Shown here piece after piece: positions 27,165-34,765 of a DNA stretch of 64,000 bases. The position numbers and the translations under genes were made by a program. The notes below the pieces were generated by a model that made no database searches, was not told the DNA's origin, and saw nothing but the letters and a program-made list of their open reading frames with translations. Source of the stretch: Flavobacteriales bacterium (GTDB lineage Bacteria; Bacteroidota; Bacteroidia; Flavobacteriales_D; Crocinitomicaceae); contig CANHOA010000005.1 of NCBI GenBank assembly GCA_947462255.1, positions 62,001 through 126,000 on the forward strand, given 5' to 3'. Each line of letters starts with the position of its first letter. The first letter of the stretch is position 1.

Positions 27165-27803
27165 ATGAAAAAAATCATTATTCAGACAATTGTTTTCCTA
27201 AGCCCAATAATATCATTCGGACAAGAAAACGTAAAAGCGACAGAATTAAAAAGAAATTCAATTTATTTAGAGGCTTTCGGTCAAGGTCTTTATAATTCTT
27301 TTTCGTTCGATCGACTTTATAATGTTGACAAAAAAATCAAGACATCTTTTAGTGCTGGCTTGACAATTATTCCAGTCCCCGAGCTTTTCGTCCTAGGCGT
27401 TCCAGTTTCTTACAACTATTTATTCGGAAAAAAAAATCATCACTTAGAGTTAGGATTTGGTTTTACTGCCATGTATTTGCGACAAGGTCGAATTATTGCG
27501 GCTGAAGGCTATATTGACAACAATGGTTTATCACAGACAAATAATTTCGTTGGACATAGTAATGAATTCTATTCTTTCTTTACTCCAAAAATCGGTTACC
27601 GTTTTCAAAAACCAAGTGGCGGCATATTTCTGCGTTTAACTTTAACCCCACCAATTGCTGGTATAAATAAAATTGGCAGTGTAAAGGGAGGTAAATACAA
27701 CTCAGGATGGACATACACAGAATATTTTACTAGTGCCGCTTTTTTTGGTTACCGTGTGTTTCCATGGGCTGGTTTTAGCATTGGTTGGACGCTTAAAAAA
27801 TAA
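27165..27803 (+). CDS. Predicted outer-membrane beta-barrel protein
   Basis: A 212-residue protein with a signal peptide (residues 1-20, ISFGQ cleavage). It has alternating polar/hydrophobic strands (NSIYLEAFGQGLYNSFSFDRLY, KTSFSAGLTIIP, FLRLTLTPPIA) and a terminal strand ending in WTLKK. This pattern fits an 8-stranded-type barrel. It lies 29 nt after the T9SS cargo gene and may be co-transcribed. No specific family is recognised. Confidence 0.6.
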   Translation: MKKIIIQTIVFLSPIISFGQENVKATELKRNSIYLEAFGQGLYNSFSFDRLYNVDKKIKTSFSAGLTIIPVPELFVLGVPVSYNYLFGKKNHHLELGFGFTAMYLRQGRIIAAEGYIDNNGLSQTNNFVGHSNEFYSFFTPKIGYRFQKPSGGIFLRLTLTPPIAGINKIGSVKGGKYNSGWTYTEYFTSAAFFGYRVFPWAGFSIGWTLKK

Positions 27804-27887
27804 ACTACACCTAACACACGTATTGCAAAAAAGCAGAATTATAAGCGGGTAAGAATCATGAGAAATTAATTGCAACAATTAAAGCCT

Positions 27888-27959
27888 ATGCAGAAAATTG
27901 TTGCTATAACGGGGGCCAGTGGGCACATTGGGAATGTGGTAATGAATCGTAAAGATTAA
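27888..27959 (+). pseudogene. Truncated 5' end of an SDR gene paralogous to the one at 30196
   Basis: The 23-codon frame reads MQKIVAITGASGHIGNVV then MNRKD and a stop. Eighteen codons match the start of the SDR at 30196 (44 of 54 bases identical), and nearly all differences beyond codon 2 are at third positions. This is the pattern of a paralogue that evolved under selection and was later truncated. Nothing of the rest of the gene follows. Confidence 0.75.
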
Positions 27960-28038
27960 ACTTCCAACACTATATATTTTTAAATAAGTTAGTTTAGGCC
28001 TAATGATTTTGAATTAGAAATTTTACGATTGATTTACC

Positions 28039-28046
28039 TATATTTG
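28039..28046 (+). promoter_or_regulatory. -7 box upstream of the CAP lipoprotein
   Basis: TATATTTG, placed 45 nt before ATG 28092. It supports that start over the open frame beginning at 28029. Confidence 0.4.
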
Positions 28047-28091
28047 AAACATAAATTAGAAAGTACATCTGATGTATTAAAACGTAAGCAT

Positions 28092-28988
28092 ATGAAAGGA
28101 AAAATAATTTTACTGGCTCTATCTGCATTGGCAATTTCAGGCTGTAAGAAGAAGGTAAATCCCACACCAGAGCCTACTGCAAGAGAAATCGCGCTAGAGG
28201 ATTATAACACCAATTACTTGGGTTCAGCAGTTTCAGATCCGGGATGGACAGGCAGTACAGTGACCTGCAATGCTGGAACTCTTCCTCAAACAACACATGA
28301 TAAGGTAATCCAACGAATAAATTATTTTAGACGGATGGTTGGACTTAATGATAATACAACGCTTGACCCTTCAAAATATGGAATGTATCAAGATGCGGCA
28401 CTGATGATGAAAGCCAATAACGCCTTGAATCACACCCCACCAGATACCTGGACTTGTTATACGCAAAATGGATATACAGGCGCTTCAACAAGCAATCTTG
28501 CTTTGGGGGCGCACGCTTCCAATGCCGTTACACTATTTATTAATGATCCTGGGGCAAGTAATACCAGTGTTGGTCACCGCAGATGGATACTACACTCAGC
28601 AAAAACTCAATTTAGTTATGGTAGTACAAATTCATCTATGTCATTAGGAGTTATTGGGGTTGCTGGTGGCAATACCAAAATACCTGCATTCATTGCCTAT
28701 CCGCCAAATGGATACATTCCTCAAACACTCACTTTTCCTAGGTGGTCTTTTGGAATTGCGGGAGCTAATTTTTCTGCAGCTACCGTAACCATGACTGGGG
28801 ATAGTGGCAATATACCCGTAACAATTATATCGGCAGGTGGTAGTTACGGTGATAAAACCATCGTGTGGGAACCTCAAGGCATTGTTACCAATAGCAATGC
28901 TGATGTATCATACACCGTTACAGTGAGTGGAATTACAGGTGCTGCACAAACAAGTTATACCTACACAAGTATTATTTTTAAACCTTAG
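28092..28988 (+). CDS. CAP (SCP/PR-1) domain lipoprotein
   Basis: A 298-residue lipoprotein with a type II signal ending in the lipobox ISGC (residues about 15-18), then a polar linker. The CAP domain (about residues 65-215) shows VIQRINYFRRMVGL, MYQDAALMMKANNALNHTPP and VGHRRWILHSAKTQFSYG, covering the family's first helix, second helix and the GHR segment. The rest has beta-rich Gly/Thr repeats. CAP proteins vary in function; here no catalytic claim is made. Neighbouring SDR fragments suggest accessory DNA. Confidence 0.82.
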   Translation: MKGKIILLALSALAISGCKKKVNPTPEPTAREIALEDYNTNYLGSAVSDPGWTGSTVTCNAGTLPQTTHDKVIQRINYFRRMVGLNDNTTLDPSKYGMYQDAALMMKANNALNHTPPDTWTCYTQNGYTGASTSNLALGAHASNAVTLFINDPGASNTSVGHRRWILHSAKTQFSYGSTNSSMSLGVIGVAGGNTKIPAFIAYPPNGYIPQTLTFPRWSFGIAGANFSAATVTMTGDSGNIPVTIISAGGSYGDKTIVWEPQGIVTNSNADVSYTVTVSGITGAAQTSYTYTSIIFKP

Positions 28989-29134
28989 GTTTACTTACTT
29001 AAAAAATAATTTCAACAGAGGGTATTTGTTAAAACTACTGAAAAGGCTTATTTTAGCTTAATTTTTTATTAGGATGTTGATTTAAATAAGTGTTTTAGAA
29101 AACTTCCAATGAAAAAATATAAGATAGTTCTACA

Positions 29135-30100
29135 ATGAAACATTTAATTCTATTAATAAGTTTTTTGCTTTTTTATTCAATTAATTTTTCACAAAAAATA
29201 AATATTGTTTCTCAATCAATAGAATCAGATAGTAGTTTTTATGACGTAGAAAAAATAAATAAAAACGAATTTTGGGCAGGAGGAGAACACGGCATCCTTA
29301 AAAAAATTGATTCTTTAGGCAATATTAGTTCACTTAACTTTCCGAATGAGGGGCTAAATATTTTAAAAATTGTCACTGAAGGGAATTATATTTTTATTGT
29401 CACTGATAATGCTGTTATCTACCGATACGATATTATAAATCAACAATTCATAAAAAAAACATTCCTCAAATTTAAAAATAGATGCTTTTATGATATCATA
29501 GTATTACAAAATGGAAGTTTGATGGTTTGCGGAGGAACAAGCGGCATTTCAAAAGGAGAAAAAAAGATTCCTTTTGGATTTATAGGAATCATAGATTTAG
29601 AGTTAAACGATATAAAGACAGTCTGGAAAAGTAACAGGAAATTTGTTTGGTCGCTTTTAGAATTAGAAAATGGCGACATCCTTGCTTCTACTTTTAATGG
29701 CCTAAATACCAAAATTATTAAAACTGAAAACAATAAAGATTGGACAAAAAATAATAAAATAAAAGGGTTGGTTCATCACATAGCACTTTTAAATAATAAT
29801 GTTTGGTTTTCCGGCACAAGAAATACTCACTTCAAAGAAAATGGTATTATAAAAACGAAAGATAAAAATCAATTACTCCTTAATAAAACTGGTTGTTTGT
29901 GGAGAATGAATACGGTCATAGGAAATATAATTTCTGTTACTGCCAATAGTAAATTAATAATGTTTGATAAAACGACCAATGAAATAAATCAAATAGATAC
30001 CTCCCCATTTGCTTTTTATAATATTGAAAAGATATCAGAGTCAAAAATTTTAGTTGTCGGTCATGGCAAGAGTATCTGCATTATTGATTTTAATGAATAA
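29135..30100 (+). CDS. Secreted protein, propeller-like, low GC
   Basis: A 321-residue protein with a signal peptide (residues 1-19). It has repeated aromatic/Asp segments such as FYDVEKINKNEFWAGGEHG, KFVWSLLELENGDILAST and NIEKISESKILVVGHG spaced at roughly 40-50 residues. This is reminiscent of a beta-propeller with blades starting near an (E/N)xxEFW or similar pattern. It is Asn/Lys/Ile-rich, and its base composition is lower in G+C than the flanking genes, suggesting transferred DNA. No family is recognised. Confidence 0.5.
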   Translation: MKHLILLISFLLFYSINFSQKINIVSQSIESDSSFYDVEKINKNEFWAGGEHGILKKIDSLGNISSLNFPNEGLNILKIVTEGNYIFIVTDNAVIYRYDIINQQFIKKTFLKFKNRCFYDIIVLQNGSLMVCGGTSGISKGEKKIPFGFIGIIDLELNDIKTVWKSNRKFVWSLLELENGDILASTFNGLNTKIIKTENNKDWTKNNKIKGLVHHIALLNNNVWFSGTRNTHFKENGIIKTKDKNQLLLNKTGCLWRMNTVIGNIISVTANSKLIMFDKTTNEINQIDTSPFAFYNIEKISESKILVVGHGKSICIIDFNE

Positions 30101-30195
30101 TGAAACAAACGTTCACTCCTTACTAAGTAGGACAAGGATAAAAAAGATTTTGTAGAGCATTAGAAGCTTTTTATCAACGCACATTTTTAATTTGT

Positions 30196-31182
30196 ATGTC
30201 TAAAATTGTTGCTGTAACAGGAGCCAGTGGCCACATTGGAAATGTAGTTTGTAGAAAACTGATTGAATTAGGCTATGCCGTAAAAGCCTTTTATCATTCT
30301 GACGCTGCTAGTCTAAAAGATTTGCAATTAACATTGATTAAAGGCGATATTCTCGATCCAACAGCGGTAAGTAGCTTATTAACTGGATGTGATTATGTAA
30401 TCAATTGCGCGGCCATAATAAGTATCAATGGTGATCCAAGTGGAATAGTATACAAGACCAATACCCAAGGTCCTGCAAACATTCTTTCTGTAGCCAAGGA
30501 ACTTGGAATAAAAAAAATAATTCATGTCAGCAGCGTACATGCCGTACATGATTTGCCGCACAATACGCCTTATGATGAGACGCGACCTTACAAAACGAAA
30601 AGTGATTTTGCCTACGATTACTCTAAATCCCAAGGCGAACAAATCATGCTTGCAGGAGCGCAACCCGATGGCGTAGAAGTGGTGGTGGTAAGACCCAGTT
30701 GTGTGATAGGACCTCATGATTTTAAACCTTCCAAAATGGGAGCTGCACTTCATGGATTTTACAGAAAGAAATTCTTATTCCTTCCCAAGGGAGGCTATGA
30801 TTTAGTAGATGTTCGCGATCTTTCAACTTCCATTTGTGCGGCTATTGAACTTGGAAAAAATAAAGAAATTTACTTGTTATCTGGAAAGTATTACAGCTTC
30901 AAAGAGTTGGGAAAAGAAATTGGAAAAGTGCGCGCTCAAAAGAAAACCATCCTGATACTACCCAATTGGATTTTAACACTTAGCCTTCCATTTGTTTGGC
31001 TTGCAGGTAAAATAACCAGGACAGCGCCCTCGCTTACTAAGGAAGCGATAGTTGCCATTACGGAAGGTCACCCTGAAATGAATAATGAGAAAGCCAAATT
31101 GATACTGCATCATAAAACACGGCCACTGCAAGAAACGCTTAGGGATGTTTTTAATAGTAATTCAAAAAAAAATAATTCATGA
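30196..31182 (+). CDS. NAD(P)-dependent 3beta-hydroxysteroid dehydrogenase-like SDR
   Basis: A 328-residue extended short-chain dehydrogenase. The dinucleotide motif TGASGHIG spans residues 8-15, the active-site pair Tyr140 and Lys144 are in YDYSK, and VRPSCVIGP is the extended-SDR substrate-domain motif. The tail has a hydrophobic helix (LILPNWILTLSLPFVWLAG), seen in membrane-associated 3beta-HSD-like or DFR-like members. It overlaps the 5alpha-reductase gene by 4 nt (ATGA), so the enzymes likely act on one substrate. The substrate itself is not proven; an alternative is another alcohol or sugar-nucleotide substrate. Confidence 0.82.
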   Translation: MSKIVAVTGASGHIGNVVCRKLIELGYAVKAFYHSDAASLKDLQLTLIKGDILDPTAVSSLLTGCDYVINCAAIISINGDPSGIVYKTNTQGPANILSVAKELGIKKIIHVSSVHAVHDLPHNTPYDETRPYKTKSDFAYDYSKSQGEQIMLAGAQPDGVEVVVVRPSCVIGPHDFKPSKMGAALHGFYRKKFLFLPKGGYDLVDVRDLSTSICAAIELGKNKEIYLLSGKYYSFKELGKEIGKVRAQKKTILILPNWILTLSLPFVWLAGKITRTAPSLTKEAIVAITEGHPEMNNEKAKLILHHKTRPLQETLRDVFNSNSKKNNS

Positions 31183-31943
31183 CCTTATCAACCCTTAATA
31201 TAATCACCTTTTCATGGATTGGATTAGCAATCGCGGTTCATGTTACTATGTTTTTTATCAAAGCTCCCTTCGGAAGACATACTTCAACCAAATATGGTAG
31301 GTCAATTAATAACAAATGGGGATGGTTTTTAATGGAATTACCTTCCCTTTTGATCATGAGTTATTTTTTATTCTTTGGTACTAGATCGCTCTATTCTTTT
31401 ACTTGGATCTTATTCCTCATGTGGATCCTCCACTATTTAAATCGTACCGTGATTTATCCCTTGCGCATCAAGTCTACCGATAAAAAAATGCCGCTATTTA
31501 TTGTGCTTAATGCAGTAATTTTTAATTTATTTAATGCCGGATTGAACGGTTACTTCTTGGCTGAATTAGCTGATGGTGCGAATTATTCAGCTGCTTGGTT
31601 GAGCAGTCCGCATTTCATCATTGGAAGCAGTTTGTTTTTTATTGGCATGGCCATCAACTGGACTTCAGACACCCTTTTGATCGGTTTAAGAAAAAAAGGA
31701 GAAACGGGCTATCAAATCCCAAAAGGATTTTTATTTGAATTGATTTCATCTCCCAATTTATTTGGAGAAATAATAGAATGGACAGGATTTGCTATTCTTG
31801 CCTGGAACCTTCCAGCGCTTAGTTTTGCCATTTGGACCTTCGCTAATTTAGTGCCTAGAGCCTTGAATCACCACCAATGGTACAAAGACAAATTCCCAGA
31901 TTACCCCAAGAACAGAAAGGCGGTATTTCCGTATATATTTTAA
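31179..31943 (+). CDS. Steroid 5alpha-reductase (SRD5A-like) family integral membrane protein
   Basis: A 254-residue protein with about 7 membrane segments and the same length as human SRD5A1/2. The catalytic Glu corresponds to Glu53 in FLMELPS (human SRD5A2 Glu57 in FLQELPS), and Tyr86 in HYLNRT corresponds to human Tyr91 in HYFHRT. The C-terminal half has GMAINWTSD, LRKKGETGYQIPKG, NLFGEIIEW and DYPKNRKA, all SRD5A signatures. It should reduce a delta4-3-keto steroid or similar enone with NADPH. The overlap with the upstream SDR supports a joint pathway. Confidence 0.9.
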   Translation: MTLSTLNIITFSWIGLAIAVHVTMFFIKAPFGRHTSTKYGRSINNKWGWFLMELPSLLIMSYFLFFGTRSLYSFTWILFLMWILHYLNRTVIYPLRIKSTDKKMPLFIVLNAVIFNLFNAGLNGYFLAELADGANYSAAWLSSPHFIIGSSLFFIGMAINWTSDTLLIGLRKKGETGYQIPKGFLFELISSPNLFGEIIEWTGFAILAWNLPALSFAIWTFANLVPRALNHHQWYKDKFPDYPKNRKAVFPYIF

Positions 31944-31995
31944 TTTTAAGGCACTTATCACAATGAAGTTTTATTCGATTTTCGAATAAATTACG

Positions 31996-32003
31996 CTATG
32001 TTT
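31996..32003 (+). promoter_or_regulatory. -7 box within the proposed YdeI-type upstream region
   Basis: TATGTTTG at 31996-32003, with TTC (not TTG) 19 nt upstream at 31974-31976. The ATG at 31998 lies inside this box, favouring the downstream start at 32079. Confidence 0.4.
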
Positions 32004-32078
32004 GATAAAAAGAAAGCGTTAGAAAAATCATTATCTGAAGATCGTGTGCATCTAAATTTGAATAGTAATAAAATTATT

Positions 32079-32666
32079 ATGAATCCTAAAGTGCAGTTTT
32101 ATTTTTCGAAGGAAATTAAGTGGAAGGGAGAAATGGAGCTTTTAAGAGTCATTACACTGAGTTGTGACTTAAAGGAAGTATTAAAGTGGGGCGTTCCTTG
32201 CTATACTTTTGAGGACAATAATGTGGTCTTAATTCATGGTTTTAAAAACTACTGCGCCCTATTGTTTGTCAAAGGGGTTCTGTTAAAAGATACCAAAGGA
32301 ATTTTAATTCAACAGACAGAACATGTGCAAGCGCATCGACAAATTCGTTTTACCAATTTACAGGAGATCATTGATCAACAAGAGGATATCATTAGCTATA
32401 TTGTGGAAGCCATTGAACTCGAAAAAAATGGAGAAAAAATTCCATTCAAAAAACCGGAAGAATTTAAAATGGTGGAAGAATTCAAGATTAGATTAGAAGA
32501 AAATATTGACTTAAAAGTTGCTTTTGAGTCCCTAACTCCGGGCAGACAAAGGGCCTATCTGCTTCACTTTGGCGGAGCAAAACAAAGTTTAACAAGAGCG
32601 GCAAGGGTTGATAAATGTATTCCGAATATCCTCAAAGGGATAGGTTTAAACGACGCATATAAATAA
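32079..32666 (+). CDS. DUF1801/YdeI-OmpD-associated family protein
   Basis: From ATG 32079 the protein has 195 residues (MNPKVQFYFS, the family's typical N-terminus); the frame stays open to an ATG at 31998. It carries a DUF1801-type domain (VLKWGVPCYTFEDNNVVLIHGFK) followed by a YdeI-type helical C-terminus (FKIRLEENIDLKVAFESLTPGRQRAYLLHF). In YdeI the C-terminal part is linked to antibiotic tolerance, but no function is established. It seems to be a separate transcription unit between the steroid-like pair and the following genes. Confidence 0.78.
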   Translation: MNPKVQFYFSKEIKWKGEMELLRVITLSCDLKEVLKWGVPCYTFEDNNVVLIHGFKNYCALLFVKGVLLKDTKGILIQQTEHVQAHRQIRFTNLQEIIDQQEDIISYIVEAIELEKNGEKIPFKKPEEFKMVEEFKIRLEENIDLKVAFESLTPGRQRAYLLHFGGAKQSLTRAARVDKCIPNILKGIGLNDAYK

Positions 32667-32674
32667 ATGCCAAT

Positions 32675-33466
32675 ATGAAAGTGCTACTTCCAATTTTATT
32701 ATTGTTTCTCTTGGGTTTTAATGATACCTGGTCGAAAGATATTATCATCCTTGACTCCAATCAATTGAAAATAGAAGATCGGGAAGCAATTCTTGTATTA
32801 ACGGGCTTTGGATCTTTTTATCATTCACCAAAAAATCAGAAAATAAATTTCAAGCAGCCTGGGTATGATTTGTTTATTCCCGACTACATTGATAAAAATT
32901 CAATTGCTTTATGCAGTGAGCATTTAGAGGATTTTATTGTGAAGCAGGGACTTTCAAAATATAAAAAAATCCATGTGTTTGCCTATATCTTAGGAGCTTG
33001 GACATTAAATACTTATCTCGAGCACAACACGCTTCCCAATTTAGCGAGTATCATCTACGACAGAAGTCCATTACAAGAAAGAGTACCCGGAATTTTAGTG
33101 AAGTCAAATCCGTTTTTAAGTCGCTTGGTTTTCGGGAAATTAATTGCAGAGATTGCCCATACTCCTTACAAAGCGCATCAAAAACAAAATGAAAATATTG
33201 GAATTTTAATTGAATGCAAAGCCACTAAAGTTTTATGGAAAAAAAAGAAGGAATATGATCTAATGCCTGCTCCCTCCTTTTCTGTTGAACAATTAAATCA
33301 AGGACATACTGATTATTGTTATTTTTTCATCTCACACGATGAATTGTATACGCAATTAGAAAAAGTAAGTCCTTCCATATTTACTTTTTTTAAAACAGGT
33401 AAGTTTTCCGTTGACGCAAGCAAGGAAGCATGTTCCACCGATCCATTTATAAGCTACCATAAATGA
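32675..33466 (+). CDS. Alpha/beta-hydrolase-like protein with a missing nucleophile serine
   Basis: A 263-residue protein with a signal peptide (residues 1-20). The segment KKIHVFAYILGAW (98-109) aligns with the hydrolase elbow HVFGYSLGGY, with the serine replaced by Ile105 and a glycine by Ala103. A later His (GHTDYCY) sits where the catalytic His would be. It therefore looks like a non-catalytic hydrolase fold. It overlaps the UbiA-like gene by 4 nt. Confidence 0.6.
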   Translation: MKVLLPILLLFLLGFNDTWSKDIIILDSNQLKIEDREAILVLTGFGSFYHSPKNQKINFKQPGYDLFIPDYIDKNSIALCSEHLEDFIVKQGLSKYKKIHVFAYILGAWTLNTYLEHNTLPNLASIIYDRSPLQERVPGILVKSNPFLSRLVFGKLIAEIAHTPYKAHQKQNENIGILIECKATKVLWKKKKEYDLMPAPSFSVEQLNQGHTDYCYFFISHDELYTQLEKVSPSIFTFFKTGKFSVDASKEACSTDPFISYHK

Positions 33467-34272
33467 ATCGAAAAAGGATAAAAATTAACTTACTCTTTGT
33501 TTTGGCGACATTGTCATTGCTAACAACTGGCTTTTGGATCCACCCTGGTGAATCGATCCTACCTTTTTTATTTCTTGCCTATTTATGTATTTGTGGTACT
33601 TGGGTAGTTTATGGATTAGAATATAATAAAAGGAATGATAATTCAATTTCATCATTATTTAAAGCACTTAAAAAAAAGAAAGGGCAGCAATTATTTATTT
33701 TTCATTTAATCCTATTATCGCCGTTCTTACTATACATGATGTCCTGGCATGCTATTTTTGTAATGCTGATTATTGCCTTTTTAGGATTGATTTATTCCCT
33801 TGAATTAAAATTTATCAATGTTGGTTTTCAATTAAAAAAAGTTTTTTTAATAAAAAATATAATTATTGGGCTTGCATGGGGATTATTGGTTCTTTTGGGC
33901 GGAAAGAATTATGAAAACTATGCACTATTAGCCTGTTTTTTTCTAGCAACTTTGCAAATAGTTGTTGGAAGTATTCTAAGAGACGTGGCAGATTTCAACT
34001 TTGATATTAAGTCAAATACAAAAACAGTCCCGATAATTTTAGGATTGAGGTACACCTTTCCATTATTACATGTACTGAATCTACTGAGTGCATTCGTGCT
34101 ATTGGTATGGTCGGCTACTTGGATGTTATTTGTTGTGAGTTTTGTGATTGGATGGAAAGCTTTGATCATTGAAAAAGTCAGGAGAGACAACCATAGTATT
34201 TTGTGGACCCAAACTCTAAACATACTAACTTGTACCTTAATATTTATTTTGGTATTCATTTTTAAAAAATAA
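33463..34272 (+). CDS. UbiA-like membrane protein
   Basis: A 269-residue protein with about 8 transmembrane helices. The second Asp-rich motif of UbiA prenyltransferases is intact (LRDVADFNFD, Asp174, Asp177, Asp181, then KTVPIILG). The first motif, normally NDxxDxxxD, is replaced by YGLEYNKRND near residues 50-59. Normal UbiA enzymes use both to bind the Mg-diphosphate of the prenyl donor, so activity is doubtful or altered. It overlaps the previous gene (ATGA) and abuts the next one, so this is one operon. Confidence 0.68.
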   Translation: MNRKRIKINLLFVLATLSLLTTGFWIHPGESILPFLFLAYLCICGTWVVYGLEYNKRNDNSISSLFKALKKKKGQQLFIFHLILLSPFLLYMMSWHAIFVMLIIAFLGLIYSLELKFINVGFQLKKVFLIKNIIIGLAWGLLVLLGGKNYENYALLACFFLATLQIVVGSILRDVADFNFDIKSNTKTVPIILGLRYTFPLLHVLNLLSAFVLLVWSATWMLFVVSFVIGWKALIIEKVRRDNHSILWTQTLNILTCTLIFILVFIFKK

Positions 34273-34273
34273 C

Positions 34274-34765
34274 ATGATGACCCAAATCAACGCCACCTAT
34301 TTTGCCTTTGCAATATTAATGTCCGCCACCATCTTTGTTATCGCTTGGTCGCTAGATGCCATTACGCATACCCGACTTGTTAAAATTGACATTACTGACA
34401 AAGAGCTTCAAACCCATAGGATCCTTATTCTGAGTTCTGGTTTAATGGAACTTTGCCTTGTTTTGATGTATTGGTTTGATGTAGAAATCTTGCCTGTTTT
34501 CATCGCTGCTTTGGTAACTAGAACGGCACATGAATTTATTGATGAACTACGCTATCATACAGACAGGTGCACTTTTAGGGAAACACTTTTACATTTGATT
34601 ATGTGGATTTCAGTTATTTCAAAAACTGGCTTTTTATTTATTTGGGGATTTTTCTTGCACTACAAAGGACTTGAAAAGTTACACCCAGCCTTCTATATTT
34701 GGGGAATCCTGATCATTGCATTCATGTCAATTACCAGTATCAAGGAATGGAACCAAGGGAAATAG
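34274..34765 (+). CDS. Small polytopic membrane protein
   Basis: A 163-residue protein with four to five hydrophobic segments (about residues 5-26, 50-68, 73-88, 108-130, 138-155). It has conserved-looking His/Asp/Glu positions (THTRLV, RTAHEFIDELRYHTDR) between the helices. No family is recognised. It starts 1 nt after the UbiA-like stop, and its 3' end overlaps the RND gene on the other strand by 26 nt. Confidence 0.6.
   Translation: MMTQINATYFAFAILMSATIFVIAWSLDAITHTRLVKIDITDKELQTHRILILSSGLMELCLVLMYWFDVEILPVFIAALVTRTAHEFIDELRYHTDRCTFRETLLHLIMWISVISKTGFLFIWGFFLHYKGLEKLHPAFYIWGILIIAFMSITSIKEWNQGK

Noticed and set aside
34274-34765. Treating the small membrane protein as a shadow of the RND gene
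   Set aside because: Only 26 nt overlap at the 3' ends; it sits directly after the UbiA-like stop and has distinct TM segments.
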